A DNA stretch of 64,000 bases, taken from positions 3,100,001 through 3,164,000 of the forward strand of contig JAMWBK010000002.1 in NCBI GenBank assembly GCA_029953675.1. The letters run 5' to 3'. Of the stretch, positions 32,301 to 42,007 are shown piece by piece. Each line of letters begins with the position of its first letter. Positions within the stretch are counted from its first letter, which is position 1. Made by a program: the position numbers and the translations under genes. This stretch comes from Rhodosorus marinus (taxonomy: Eukaryota > Rhodophyta > Stylonematophyceae > Stylonematales > Stylonemataceae). Under the pieces are notes generated by a model. The model had not been told where the DNA came from and did not search any database. It worked only from the letters and a program-made list of their open reading frames with translations.

Positions 32301-35300
32301 AGTCCGGAAGAGTCACGACCAGTTCTCACGCCCCGTGCAGACAGCCTTAAGCCACGAAGTATGGTAGGGAGAAACAGCCCAGATGCCTCGGCAGCCGTCC
32401 AAGCCCGCTTTTCTGGAATCGAAAAGTTCCCAAGAAAATTCAGCAGAGTTCATTTGCTTCTTCTGCGTGGATTATTGCTGTGGGTTGTCCCACTTTCAGT
32501 ACCTCGCAATGTTCGATCTTCAGTTGTCTCCTGTTCAAACGGACTTCCTTCAGCAACAAGAAGCGCCTCCAGCGCATCAAGAAGGTGGAATTGAATGACA
32601 AAGTCCCGCTTGTCAATGGACTGGGCCAGTAGGTTGAGGACCACATCCGCAACAATCATCGCGTACTGGTTGGTGTGGTGAAAAGGAATCTTCACAGTGT
32701 AGAGTAGTGTAGCGAGTAGTTCAGCGGCTGACGCTGAAACTGCTGCGTGCTGAGTTTTGAACGAACTGGTCCCTGGCCCGCCGACTATCCCTTGCTGTCC
32801 GTTCTGCCCAAGAATTGCCGTCGAGAAGCCGAAACAAGAAATCCACGAATTTAGAACAACGCTAGTGTGCGCCTGCGTGATTCAGCAACTCACATCGCTC
32901 TCAGACATGTGCTCGGGAACTTTTGCCCGTATGAACCCCAACGCAATTATGGCAATAGCGTGTACGTTTGATGGAGCTGGAAGAAGTTCTCCCAATGATA
33001 CATAGCTCGGATCATCGTTTGCGGTTTCTCCGCCATACAATGCGGCGAGGCCTGCAGCAGTAGAGGCAGATGGCTTTGCAGTTTCCAGGGTTGAGATAAC
33101 TCCTTTTCGAGATCGGGAACACAGCTCCGCAGTTTTCTGCATCACAGTTTGCAGCGTCGAGAATGCATACAAAGCGCGGGGAGCGTCATAGTACGTTACG
33201 TATTCATGCGTGCCTTCGTTTATGGAAGCTGCCAGATGGTTATCGTCAGAACCTGAGGGGCGAGCAACATTGTCCGAGTCCAAGCTGCTTCGCGGAGAAA
33301 CTTACTCTCAGGGCCCAACAGGAGATGCAGAGGCTGATCGCATACGGTCACTGGGTCCAGGTACAATGCATCCGTCAACCACATGCTGGCGATCATCCTA
33401 TCTGTTCGGTTGCTGTCGACTAGGGCATCGAGCATCAAGAGCAGACCGCAGTCATGTCCTGCCCGATCAAGGTGGTGCTCCACGACTATTTCGCAAGTAC
33501 AGCAAGTTTGGTTAGTTGGTGAAAAAAGTTGGACGCTTCTGGTGCTAATTTCCGCCTTTCCACTTTGCCGCTTGCGAGTGGCATTTTTTGACTTACCTAA
33601 TCTCCACAAGCGCCCATATCGTTCCAAATTTCGAGACCTCCGATTCTCTACCGGCGATAGCATCCCGTCGGCCATGACCGCTGATGCTTGAGTGGGAAAG
33701 CGGGCCTCAAGGCTCATCCACAGCTCGGCTGCCGTCAGGTTTGAGCTCGGCAGTTCAGGATGAAACATTCGCCAACATCTAAACCCGATCATCTCCGCCC
33801 GCTCCTCACAGAATTCGGAGTCATTGCTTCCAACCCGACTTGCTAGTTCCAGAAACGCTCCAGCACCTGCGATGCAGATTCTCGTACTCTTCGCCTTTGC
33901 GCATTTCACCACCGTATCAACCAACTGGTTCTTCGAATCCGTACTATCCACCAGCCTCGACAGAGCGATTACCAAAGTACAGCCCCTAACAGAAGCTAAG
34001 GACGTCTGTTCCTCTTCATTTCGCGATTCCTGCATTGACCTCTCGCAACGCTCTTCTTCCATGGGGTCAACCTGTACGAACACAACGCAAAACAGAGCAT
34101 ATTATCACGAGCTAATTTCAGCGACGTGCTCTTGCTCACGGTTCCTCCAGGTCTAGCCACTGACAAATACTCCTACCGAATCATAATCCTTCCACAGTAT
34201 ACTCGCGGCTGGGGTAACGTGTTCATCCAGCCAGTTCCCAAAGAAAGTGCAAAAGGAGAGCAGAACTGGCGCCCTCTCAGCTGAATACCCCGACTCTCCT
34301 AAGTTCTGGGGCTGGAGTGCGTTGCAAGCAAGGATACAGAAAGAAAGCGCTGATCGGAGGCACTCGACATCTTCAGCAACGGATGGCATTTCGGATACGC
34401 AGATCTCGATCACCGCCCACAGCATTAGACTCGCCGCAGTCCTTTCCTCCTTCAAGATCGAACGCGCCACAAAAAAAATTCAGTGAGCAACCCGCAAAAA
34501 GTTGCTACCAGGAGGTGTTGGTGACTCCTACCTCTTCGAACACCAAGTAGCTCAGTCCGAAGGAAGATCGCTTGAAATCTGCGTCTGTGAACTTGCCGCC
34601 TTCTGCGACTATCGATTTCATTGTCGCCAAGAGCTGCCCAAGAATAAGAAGCGGCGATAAATATTCCACAAACCTACTCATCGGACCGTCTACATCGGTA
34701 TCTTTGCTGAAGTCTCTTGCTGCAACTCCATAGGTCATGGTCATCCATGTCACTCGGTCTGCTGCAACGTTCAGAATCGCCTCGTTATCGAAGAGGGACA
34801 GTACGAGCTTCACAGTCTTTACAAACGGTTTCGGACTTTGCTGTAGATGCACCTCCTCAAAGAGGCTCGTGAGAGCTTCGACGGTTGGTAGTAACGATTT
34901 TTCTCTGGATATCAAAACGGCGAAGACAGGCGAAGGATTAGGATCTTCCCTCGAGCGATGTTGAAGGCAGATTGTGTGGTAGCGACTTACTTGAAGTAAG
35001 ACTCCCAGCGGTCCTCCTCAGGACCGCAGAGCCAAGCGTATACTCTTTTCTTCAAGCTGACGTCGTTTCGAGAGATGGATAATATGGCTTTTGTGACGAC
35101 CTGAGCTCTCAGCTTACCGAGGTGATGGCTATCGGGAGGCACATAGTTAATCAAAAAGTCCAGGACATTTCTCTGTACTAGAGGGTCCTTCTCCGTAAGC
35201 GCCGCTGCAATGGCCGGCGCGACGATTTCTGGCGGAGGGAGGGGAACGGTTTCTCTCCGATAGCAATGGGTCAGGAAAGCAAGCGCGGGAATTCGATTGG

Positions 35301-35966
35301 GAGCGAGCAGAAGAGCGCGCCAGATAGATACAGAAAACCTGATATCATCGGCAACAATAGACTGAAGATCTGCGAGGAGCTTCAGAACGATTGAGTAGAA
35401 TTCCGAAGTCTCGTCCTCGAGACCCGGTAGCAAAGCCAGAACCAATCCATCCAGTACGTTGTGCAGGTCCGGACCAACGGGTAGGAAGTACTCCGCATAC
35501 AGAGAAAGGAGATCCCTTTTCACAGGCGTAGAGGAGTTGGAAAGCAGAGGAAACAGACCAGAAGAGTAAATATATAGACTTTTCCCCAGCTCCTTCGGTC
35601 CAAGTCTCGTGAATACGTTTCTGTACGTCTCCAACGCCTTCAGGTGAACGCCTAACAGTTGATATGGTCAAGAGCGAGTTGAGGGGCTTGGGTGTGTGCT
35701 CCGGGATGTGATGGCATGAGCTTACCACTCTGAAACGATGAGTCTAGACATTGCGCTAGTCTTTTACCGAGAAGCAAACTTTCGGGAATAACCGGTCCTG
35801 CGTTTTCATGCCTCTTCAGAACGTCGTTGAGCCTCTGTAGATAACGGATCAAATCTGCCCAGTCAGCAGCACGATCGAACGAAGACAGAGCGGACACTAG
35901 ATCCGCTCGAAACGCTTTGAACGATTTCTTAGACGCTAGCGCTTCATAGTCGCCCTCACCACTCAT
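29394..35966 (-). CDS. DOP1: DOP1/Dopey family protein
   Basis: Large helical-repeat scaffold of the MON2-DOP1 system for endosome-to-Golgi traffic and organelle positioning. Thirteen exons, in transcript order: 35966-35726, 35651-34991, 34904-34532, 34449-34177, 34071-33597, 33485-33306, 33228-32894, 32803-32503, 32412-31271, 31191-30584, 30491-30194, 30085-29860, 29752-29394. All phases agree and give about 1,823 residues, within the family range. The N terminus is the diagnostic Dopey domain: WADLIRYLQRLNDVLK, VIPESLLLGKRLAQCLD, SGVHLKALETYRNVF, YIYSSGLFPLLS, LLPGLEDE, and VSLKKRVYAWLCG. WRLVVEHHLDRAG then LLLMLDALVDSNRTD, and near the end VSSVLEKLRDALRVR with FLCLRVLL, match the middle and C-terminal blocks. 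It has no membrane segment. Intron 33486-33596 (111 nt) has no in-frame stop. The last acceptor is uncertain by 3 nt. Confidence 0.93.
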
Positions 35967-36210
35967 CGCCGAGCTGGGTAAAAAAGCAACTCCACGCCTA
36001 GCGCGGAGCTCTTAACCAACCCCAAACCCGGATTCCGTCGAGGTTTCTGACCACAAATCCAAAACACTAAGACCAAACTTGTCCTGAATGATTCAGATTT
36101 TGATCCATATTGAACTTGTTTGTGTTTCCCTTACCAAACGAAATAAGTCTAAATGGAAAGTCTTCATCAAAATTACCCTTGCAAAGCTGCTGTCCGCAAG
36201 TCAATCCCTC
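35967..36210. other. Upstream spacer of DOP1
   Basis: Short A/C-rich stretch on the plus strand at 35967-36080, meaning a G/T-rich leader for the minus-strand DOP1 gene. Nothing else is seen. Confidence 0.4.
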
Positions 36211-36522
36211 TCAGTAGGTTTTCTGGTGAACGAGTGGACTTGTGGGAGTGGCATAGTCTGGCATTGAGCATATGCCTATTTCGTCGGGCTTCTTGTCTAT
36301 CTTTCTAGAATCCTTAGTGAAGACAACCATATCAGTAGATTTAGTATTCATGTCTGCTCTTTTGGAATCCTTAGTGAAGTCAATCATGTCAGTTGGTTTT
36401 CCTTTTGCACTAATGACCGACTTTGTGATTGCGCAGCCTGGCATTGAGTATGGAGGCGGTTCCTTCCGCCATCTTGTCTGTTCGCGGATAGTCGAGTGTT
36501 CTTTTCTCGCTTCCTTGCATCC
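36211..36522 (-). CDS. Possible exon with a repeated motif (hypothetical)
   Basis: Minus-strand frame open from 36522 to a TGA at 36211. An ATG at 36444 gives 77 residues; the upstream part (REQTRWRKEPPYSMPGC) also looks protein-like and could be reached by splicing. It contains two copies of a 19-residue unit (TDMIDFTKDSKRADMNTKS, then TDMVVFTKDSRKIDKKPDE), flanked by the near-repeats SMPGCAITKS and SMPDYATPTS. A third DNA copy of the FTKDS core lies just upstream near 36517-36535 but in another frame. I do not recognise a family. It may be a real small gene, a 3' exon or a decayed copy. Confidence is low. Confidence 0.3.
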   Translation of the reverse strand, partial: GCKEARKEHSTIREQTRWRKEPPPYSMPGCAITKSVISAKGKPTDMIDFTKDSKRADMNTKSTDMVVFTKDSRKIDKKPDEIGICSMPDYATPTSPLVHQKTY

Positions 36523-36786
36523 TTAGAGAAGTCAATCCATGGAACTAGTGAATGTACAAGGACGGTTCGAGCGTTTCGGAATTGATCAGATCCGTTGCGC
36601 TGCCTTTACTGTTTGTAGTCAGCTGTAACTAGTCTTATCTGACTTTCAACTTCAATTGAATTTTGTGAACATGACATTTTCTTTCGGTTTTTCATGTTTT
36701 GAAGAGCCCTTGAACGGGTTTGAGGAGTTGCGGCTTGGGAGTCAGGTATCGAACGCACCCTTGTCATCTCCTTGCCCCAACTAGTC

Positions 36787-37099
36787 CTATTCCTTAACAA
36801 TCTCGTTAATTATACCCCACGCCGTGATGATTTTGCCCACATTCCCCTGCGTTCTTTTACTTGCTTTGACGCGGGCCAGCCTTGAAGCGCTTTCTCTGTA
36901 GTGAATTCTAGCTTCAACTCCCCAAACTGGTACTGGGCAACCTGCTGGTTGCCATTGTCCGTTGAAATGATTCCGCAAAAAGATACTTACATGCGCTTTG
37001 TAGGAGTGCAGACCAGCTCGATTGATTGCTTCCTCTGAACCCTTGCTCGAAACGGTCTCTGAGTGTTTTCGCTGTTGCAAGCCTTAGATGACCGACCAT
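36787..37099 (-). CDS. Possible two-exon small protein (hypothetical)
   Basis: Exons 37099-36991 and 36941-36787 join in phase through GTAAGT...GCAG, giving 87 residues that start MVGHLRLATAKTLRDRFEQ and end GKIITAWGIINEIVKE. The text reads like protein, and the donor is a perfect consensus, but the intron would be only 49 nt, shorter than the others in this window. No family is recognised. It could also be a fragment of a longer gene with the frame at 36606-36800. Confidence 0.25.
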
Positions 37100-37240
37100 C
37101 AAGGATTCAATGGTTTCGCATTTATTAAAACAAGTCAAAAGGTACTATTGGTTTGTCTACTGTTGGATACTCAAATAAAAATACACCTATTATGCTGTTT
37201 CTGTAACTACAACTAGCGAAAGCGGAACCCCCGATTCGTA

Positions 37241-38353
37241 TTACGGCAGAACTTTCAAGTTGGAAGAGGACCCCCGAATGGTGATTCCCGTTGCACAACT
37301 CGCGGCTGCCACCGCAAGTATTACCAATAAACGCATTCTAGAAGCAGAAAGGTAATTGCTTGCGAACGGTTCCAACGCTTCCGCCGCTTGTACTGCGGCT
37401 TCTCGAGCTTCTCGACGTTCGCGTCGCTGCTGACGGATTAGCTCCGCCATGGCCTTTCGAGAATTGACCAGCGCGCTCCGCTTGTTTTTCCTGATGTGCA
37501 TGCCAATAAACTTCTTCCAGTAATGAGCGACATTCCTGAGGTAAAAACATTCACAGAAGTAGCAAAAAAGAAGAGAAGCCAACGGCGAATGAGCTCCTCA
37601 TGCAGCAGTTCCCGTGGGTATGAAGACCTGGACGTACTCTGTTCTCGGAAGAGCTCCAAGCAATTCCTCCAGTTCACTGTTTCGCCTTCCAGCCGTTCCT
37701 TCACGGACATACTGTGATATCAGCATGTAGGCTGTAGTTAATTCCTCGTCAGTCTCCGGCATCTTCGGGGGATACCTTTCGGTTCGATATCTCTCACGAA
37801 CTAGCCTCTTCAAAGCATTCGAAGCCCTCCTCGCCTCGTGCGCGTCCCGCGGTACAATGCCGATAAGATTTTCGAGCTGCGCTCTGGTGCTCGCGGCAAC
37901 GTCGCCTTCCCTTCTCAGCGCTTGGAGCATGGAGAAGCTACGGTTAATATCCCGTTCTGATTCAGGCATCGTTATCATGTCCATATACTTCGTCCTGCTC
38001 AATGGCGTAGCGATTAGCGTGCCATTTCTGACTCGGAACTCCTTCCTAAGCTGCAACTCAATCGCAGCCTTGTACTTCTGCGCAGCATATCTATTCTCAG
38101 GTACAATCCCGATCAAGTTGGCGAGCTCGAGCTCTGCGCTCGGCTTCAGCTTCCTTTGCGCCCTGTTCCCGAGCAGTTCGTATGCCCTTGTCAAAAGCTC
38201 CTTCTGCTCCGGTACTTTCGGGGGCAACCTGAACCCTCCAGGATTCTTCGCCCTCGCTTCGACCACACACCTTCCCCTCCTCCTCACCGAGACACCCTCT
38301 CCCACCACCCCAATACTTCCTATTCCAAGAAATCCAACCAGCGCTCCTTCCAT
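37241..38353 (-). CDS. Plastid-targeted three-repeat protein with C-terminal membrane segment (unknown function)
   Basis: Exons 38353-37638 and 37535-37241 join in phase (split Glu codon) to 336 residues. N terminus MEGALVGFLGIGSIG followed by an Arg cluster and VVEARA reads as a plastid transit peptide with a typical cleavage context. The mature part holds three diverged repeats of about 80 residues. Each has a leading segment (LPPKVPEQKELLTRAYELL; MPESERDINRSFSMLQAL; PPKMPETDEELTTAYMLI) and then a core (LANLIGIVPENRYAAQKYK; LENLIGIVPRDAHEARRAS; LEELLGALPRTENVAHYWK) ending in a basic helix. A basic coiled segment (RQQRRERREAREAAVQAAE) precedes one hydrophobic helix near the end (MRLLVILAVAAASCATGITI). 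I know no named family with this pattern. It is likely a thylakoid or envelope protein anchored by its C terminus; function unknown. Confidence 0.85.
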
Positions 38354-38720
38354 TCAAACCAAAACAAAAAAGCTAAAACCAAAAAACAAAACAAAGCCAA
38401 GAAAACCCACTCCGCCCCAAAACCAAAATGCAACTTCCTCCTCACTCGTTATCTTCAATTAACGATCTCTCCCACCTCAATAGTATTCTTCACTTTCAAG
38501 CCCTTCACCCGCCCTTCCAAAATCCCTCCTACCTCCTTTCCCCCCCTCCCCAAACACAAAAATTTCTCAACCTCAAAAAGCCCACCTCCTTCCGAAACCA
38601 AACCTCGCGCAAAGCTCGACCTTCCTTTCCTAAAAAAAGTATCAGTCCCAACTTCTCCAGAAACTCCTCCTTTCGACCTACAAAATACCTCATAATAATA
38701 AAAACAAAACAAAACTTTAA
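38354..38720 (-). promoter_or_regulatory. G/T-rich leader of the three-repeat plastid protein gene
   Basis: The plus strand is almost G-free (A/C/T with C-runs near 38540), so the sense strand is G/T/A with G-runs right upstream of the ATG. Role inferred from recurrence in the window. Confidence 0.4.
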
Positions 38721-40765
38721 GCACCTATAGTTGAGGAGGATTTCGACCTTAAATTTCATGGAGTTTTCTTTTACAAAAACCTGATATTTTCGAAAAATCC
38801 CCGGTTATTGGATTTGATTTGTTAATGTTGTTATAAGCGTCATATAAATAATTCAATCATTAAAGAGAATATGGCTCTTATATGTTAATTAATAGAATAT
38901 TTGGGATTTATTTGATTGAATATTTAGTGATGATTAGATAATACGGCATTCAGGTAACATTGGTCAGCTTTCCTTGGCCTGAAGAATTTTTTTTTTTTGA
39001 AGGTCGACGGCAAACTCCTCCACCCCCCCCTTCATCCCTTCCGAAATTGGAGCACGGGGTACCTGCACCTTTCGAGCAACACAAATCATTCCTTAGGCTA
39101 TTCAGACTTGCTTGAAAATTTTCGATTATATTCATTCAGAGGTAGTCTACTGGCAAGATATGGAGGGGGTTAAAATATCGTCGATAATTGTGGGTTTCGA
39201 TAATCAAAGAAAACAAGCGATTTACCCGGGGTAACAAAATCCCTCGTTTTTGAAACCCAAATCAAGAATAGTGGTAAAAAGACCCTTGCAGGGGGGATTC
39301 ATTTAGTACGGTACGGCTTACCGTAATATCAGTATTAAATACAAATAATAGAAATTTTCATATGGTAAATATCTTGTTCTTATGACAAAAACATGGTACA
39401 AGATATACATGAATAAAGTAATAAATTTGGTTCCTCGATATATTTTTTGAGATATTAATCCTGTTCATGTTGTACACGTGGAGATATGTTGTGATAACCA
39501 TTATTGATTGGTTACCGTGCTCGAGGCTTTATCCAATCAATGAAATGGGAGTCATCCTAGAGTGTAAAAAGTTTATAGTATTTAAGGACACCGCTCTCCG
39601 GGGTTGGGACATTTCGGATTGGGATCGAGAAATGCCTCGGAATGGTAATCGATGTGGATTTGATGTGATTGTGGTTGTGAGGGGAAATCCCTTTAGATTG
39701 CTTATTGCCTTCGTTCAGCCATGGACGGGATATTTGATGGTGAGAGGATGAGATAGCGCACCATGTGCACATGGCAATTTGCCTGAGAGATAAATAGGAG
39801 CATATTACTTCTGGAAGGGCTTCATGTTTGATATGAGGAAACGACACCTGTGAGTGTGAAACCCTGATGAGCTGATTTTTCCTCCCGAGGTGCAGACTCC
39901 TCTGGCGGGAGGCTGAGCAGTTTAACGCAAGGCTGGTTAAGTGTAAGCTTAGCTGGTTTTTGGGATCGTCCAATCTCGCTTTATGAGTCCTGCAACTTGC
40001 CTATTAGGAGTAATCTTCGTCTTTAAAGTAACCGGGGCGTCAGGACTACATCCGCGTCTTCAGTTTTAAAACGCCTTGTATGGCAACAGCTGCGAGCGCT
40101 ATCAAGCATCAATTTAGGTCGAGAGTTGGGCTTGAGTCCTTGTTCTCCCTGATGGAGGGGGACATGAGAGATGGCACAATCTAAGCTCTTCGTGGTCTCC
40201 TCCAGAGCTTGCCATGTGCAAACAAGTTCAGTTCGATATGAAGGAAAAGCTCGTCCAATCGCGAGTCCTTCAGAGCCTCCTGATCACAAGCCTTCGTAGG
40301 AATGCTATCCCGCGCTGACAGCTGAGATCTTCGGTCGCTCAAGGACAGTGCTGGGCATCTCGTGGGTTGATAATGGGGACAAACAGGTTGCAATGCGACA
40401 CATTGTCCGCAACTCCTTAGACAAGCGCGGTCCACGGAAGGGCTTGACCGCTGAAGTTCTCAGTACTTCGCCGCTAGTATCCAAGCTCGCAGCAAAGCCT
40501 TGTAGATGCGTGTCATCTGATCTCACGTTCGCAGGTATAAACCAATTCTGCACGCTTGTTTGAATAGCTGCAAAGGTGCGGTAGGATTGCTGATTAGAAT
40601 GTTCAACCAAAGCAAAGTCGTTTTTCAGTCCACTACCCGTTAGCGATCAGTCAGAGCCGATGTCGAGTTGGAGATTCCCCTCTTCAGGAGTCGAGATGGT
40701 CTTCACATGCGGCTCACTAATTCCCATATCAGCTAGTAAACGACGTTATAGAAATCAAGGATAAT

Positions 40766-40832
40766 TTCCTTCCTCAAACTCAAATGACAGGACAGAAAAG
40801 AAGGCATTCCGGGAACAGCTTAACGCCATTTC
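40766..40832. repeat. Diverged duplicate, copy A (partner at 41085-41146)
   Basis: The block starting ttcctcaaactcaaatgaca and ending cttaacgccatt aligns along its length with the block at 41085-41146 (ttcttcagtctgaaacgaca ... ctcaacgccatg), at roughly two thirds identity by eye. The copies are about 315 bp apart in the same direction. Confidence 0.55.
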
Positions 40833-41086
40833 AATAAACGATTGCCCCCGAATGAGTCCCCTGTGGTGCTATAACCCTGCTTTTCCCCGTAGACCTACAT
40901 CCCGGTAGCTGCTAGTGAATGGAATACAGCAGCCACCACCTTTTTCGAGACGGAATCATAACACAGGCAACACGGCTCGCCAGAGCGGCTCAGTTGAGCA
41001 AACTAGTTGCTCGTACATACATTAGCGCACTTGCAAATAAAACTGACGCTCAATAAGACGAGTTACATCAACGAACATTGCCTTCT

Positions 41087-41371
41087 TCAGTCTGAAACGA
41101 CAGTACAGACCAGAACAACCCTTCGTGAAGATCTCAACGCCATGCCATCCATCTCCTGCAGAAGCATTCTAGAAGCCAGAGAGGCGTAGTGCACGTTGGC
41201 ATTCGACCCTCTCAACTGCCTGGAACGGATTCGTCCTTCATAGAATACATACACCAGCTCACCTGATTCCCATCGCTGAATTCTTAAATCGATGGGGAGG
41301 TCTGTGTAAAGTTTCACCGCCCATCCCAAGAGCTCTCTTTCTCTCGCGTCTGCGTCCCAGCTTTTCATCAT
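41087..41371 (-). CDS. Possible small protein or exon (hypothetical)
   Basis: ATG-initiated frame of 94 residues, starting MMKSWDADARERELLGWAVK and containing LRIQRWESGELVYVFYEG. The first 75 or so residues look protein-like; the end falls inside the diverged duplication and may not be coding. No domain or flanking exon is recognised. An A/T-rich, G-poor stretch without the usual G/T-rich leader lies upstream, which argues against a gene start. Confidence 0.2.
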   Translation of the reverse strand: MMKSWDADARERELLGWAVKLYTDLPIDLRIQRWESGELVYVFYEGRIRSRQLRGSNANVHYASLASRMLLQEMDGMALRSSRRVVLVCTVVSD

Positions 41372-41499
41372 CTAAAATACGTCGAAAGCAGAGATGTAAG
41401 AAAAAAGTCATTTACTAACTCGATGGTAGTATTTAAAAACCACCCAAGTTCAGTCAAAAAAGGGCGCGCAAAAATTGTAAACTGTCGTTTCTATGCGTT

Positions 41500-42007
41500 T
41501 TTGAAATGGTTTTAATGGATGGATTGGGAGGGCAAGGGAGGAGAGCGAGAGGGAAGAGAGGAGGGAGGTAAGGTATCGTTTTAGGTGTGTTTGGTGAGTG
41601 GGAAGAAGAAGGGATTCTTAGGAACAAGATTTAGAGGTTTGTATAAATCTATTAGTGTATGATTTGATTTTTGTTTTTGTTGGTTAGGAAGGTTTTGATT
41701 GTCCGCGGTGGTCTTTGTAAATAGTTTAGGGTTTCTCTGTGTTGGTTTCTGTTGGATTCTTTTGGTTTTTGTTTGGTACTTTTGAGGGCGTTGCGGTTTC
41801 CTTTTTTGGGGGGGAGGGGAAGCCGTTGGTGCAGAATTTTGGTATGCACATTTTAGAATTTTTGACGAGGAAGGAGGTCTTTCCAAGGTAAGTGGGTGCT
41901 TGTTGTTTGTTTGGTTTTATAGATTTTTTGACCAAGAACAACTGCACAACTGACATGCTGCCCCCTGTGCTTTGTCCTACTCTAGAGACCCGAAAAAGCA
42001 TTTGTAG
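41500..42007 (+). promoter_or_regulatory. G/T-rich leader of the SET-domain gene
   Basis: A C-poor sense strand, rich in TTTTGG and TTGTTT words, with a G-run at 41807-41820, ends at the ATG at 42008. Role inferred. Confidence 0.4.

Larger units (their letters stand above)
38721..41499. other. Intergenic region with a diverged duplication
   Basis: 38760-39460 is strongly AT-rich. 40020-41380 has more balanced composition. It contains a diverged duplicate pair, listed separately, and a 94-codon ATG frame on the minus strand at 41087-41371. Nothing here matches a family I know. Confidence 0.45.

Noticed and set aside
32440-32655. Read-through frame after the DOP1 HLLDALEALLVAEG block
   Set aside because: Skipping the intron 32413-32502 leads to a stop; the GTACTG donor and TTCCAG acceptor restore the Dopey reading frame.
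33253-33305. Shorter 53-nt version of a DOP1 intron using the acceptor at 33253
   Set aside because: The acceptor at 33229 gives a 77-nt intron with a CTGAC branch site, matching other introns; both keep frame.
38156-38695. 179-codon Lys/Pro/Ser-rich plus-strand frame
   Set aside because: Overlaps the three-repeat gene antisense and its G/T-rich leader; composition artefact.
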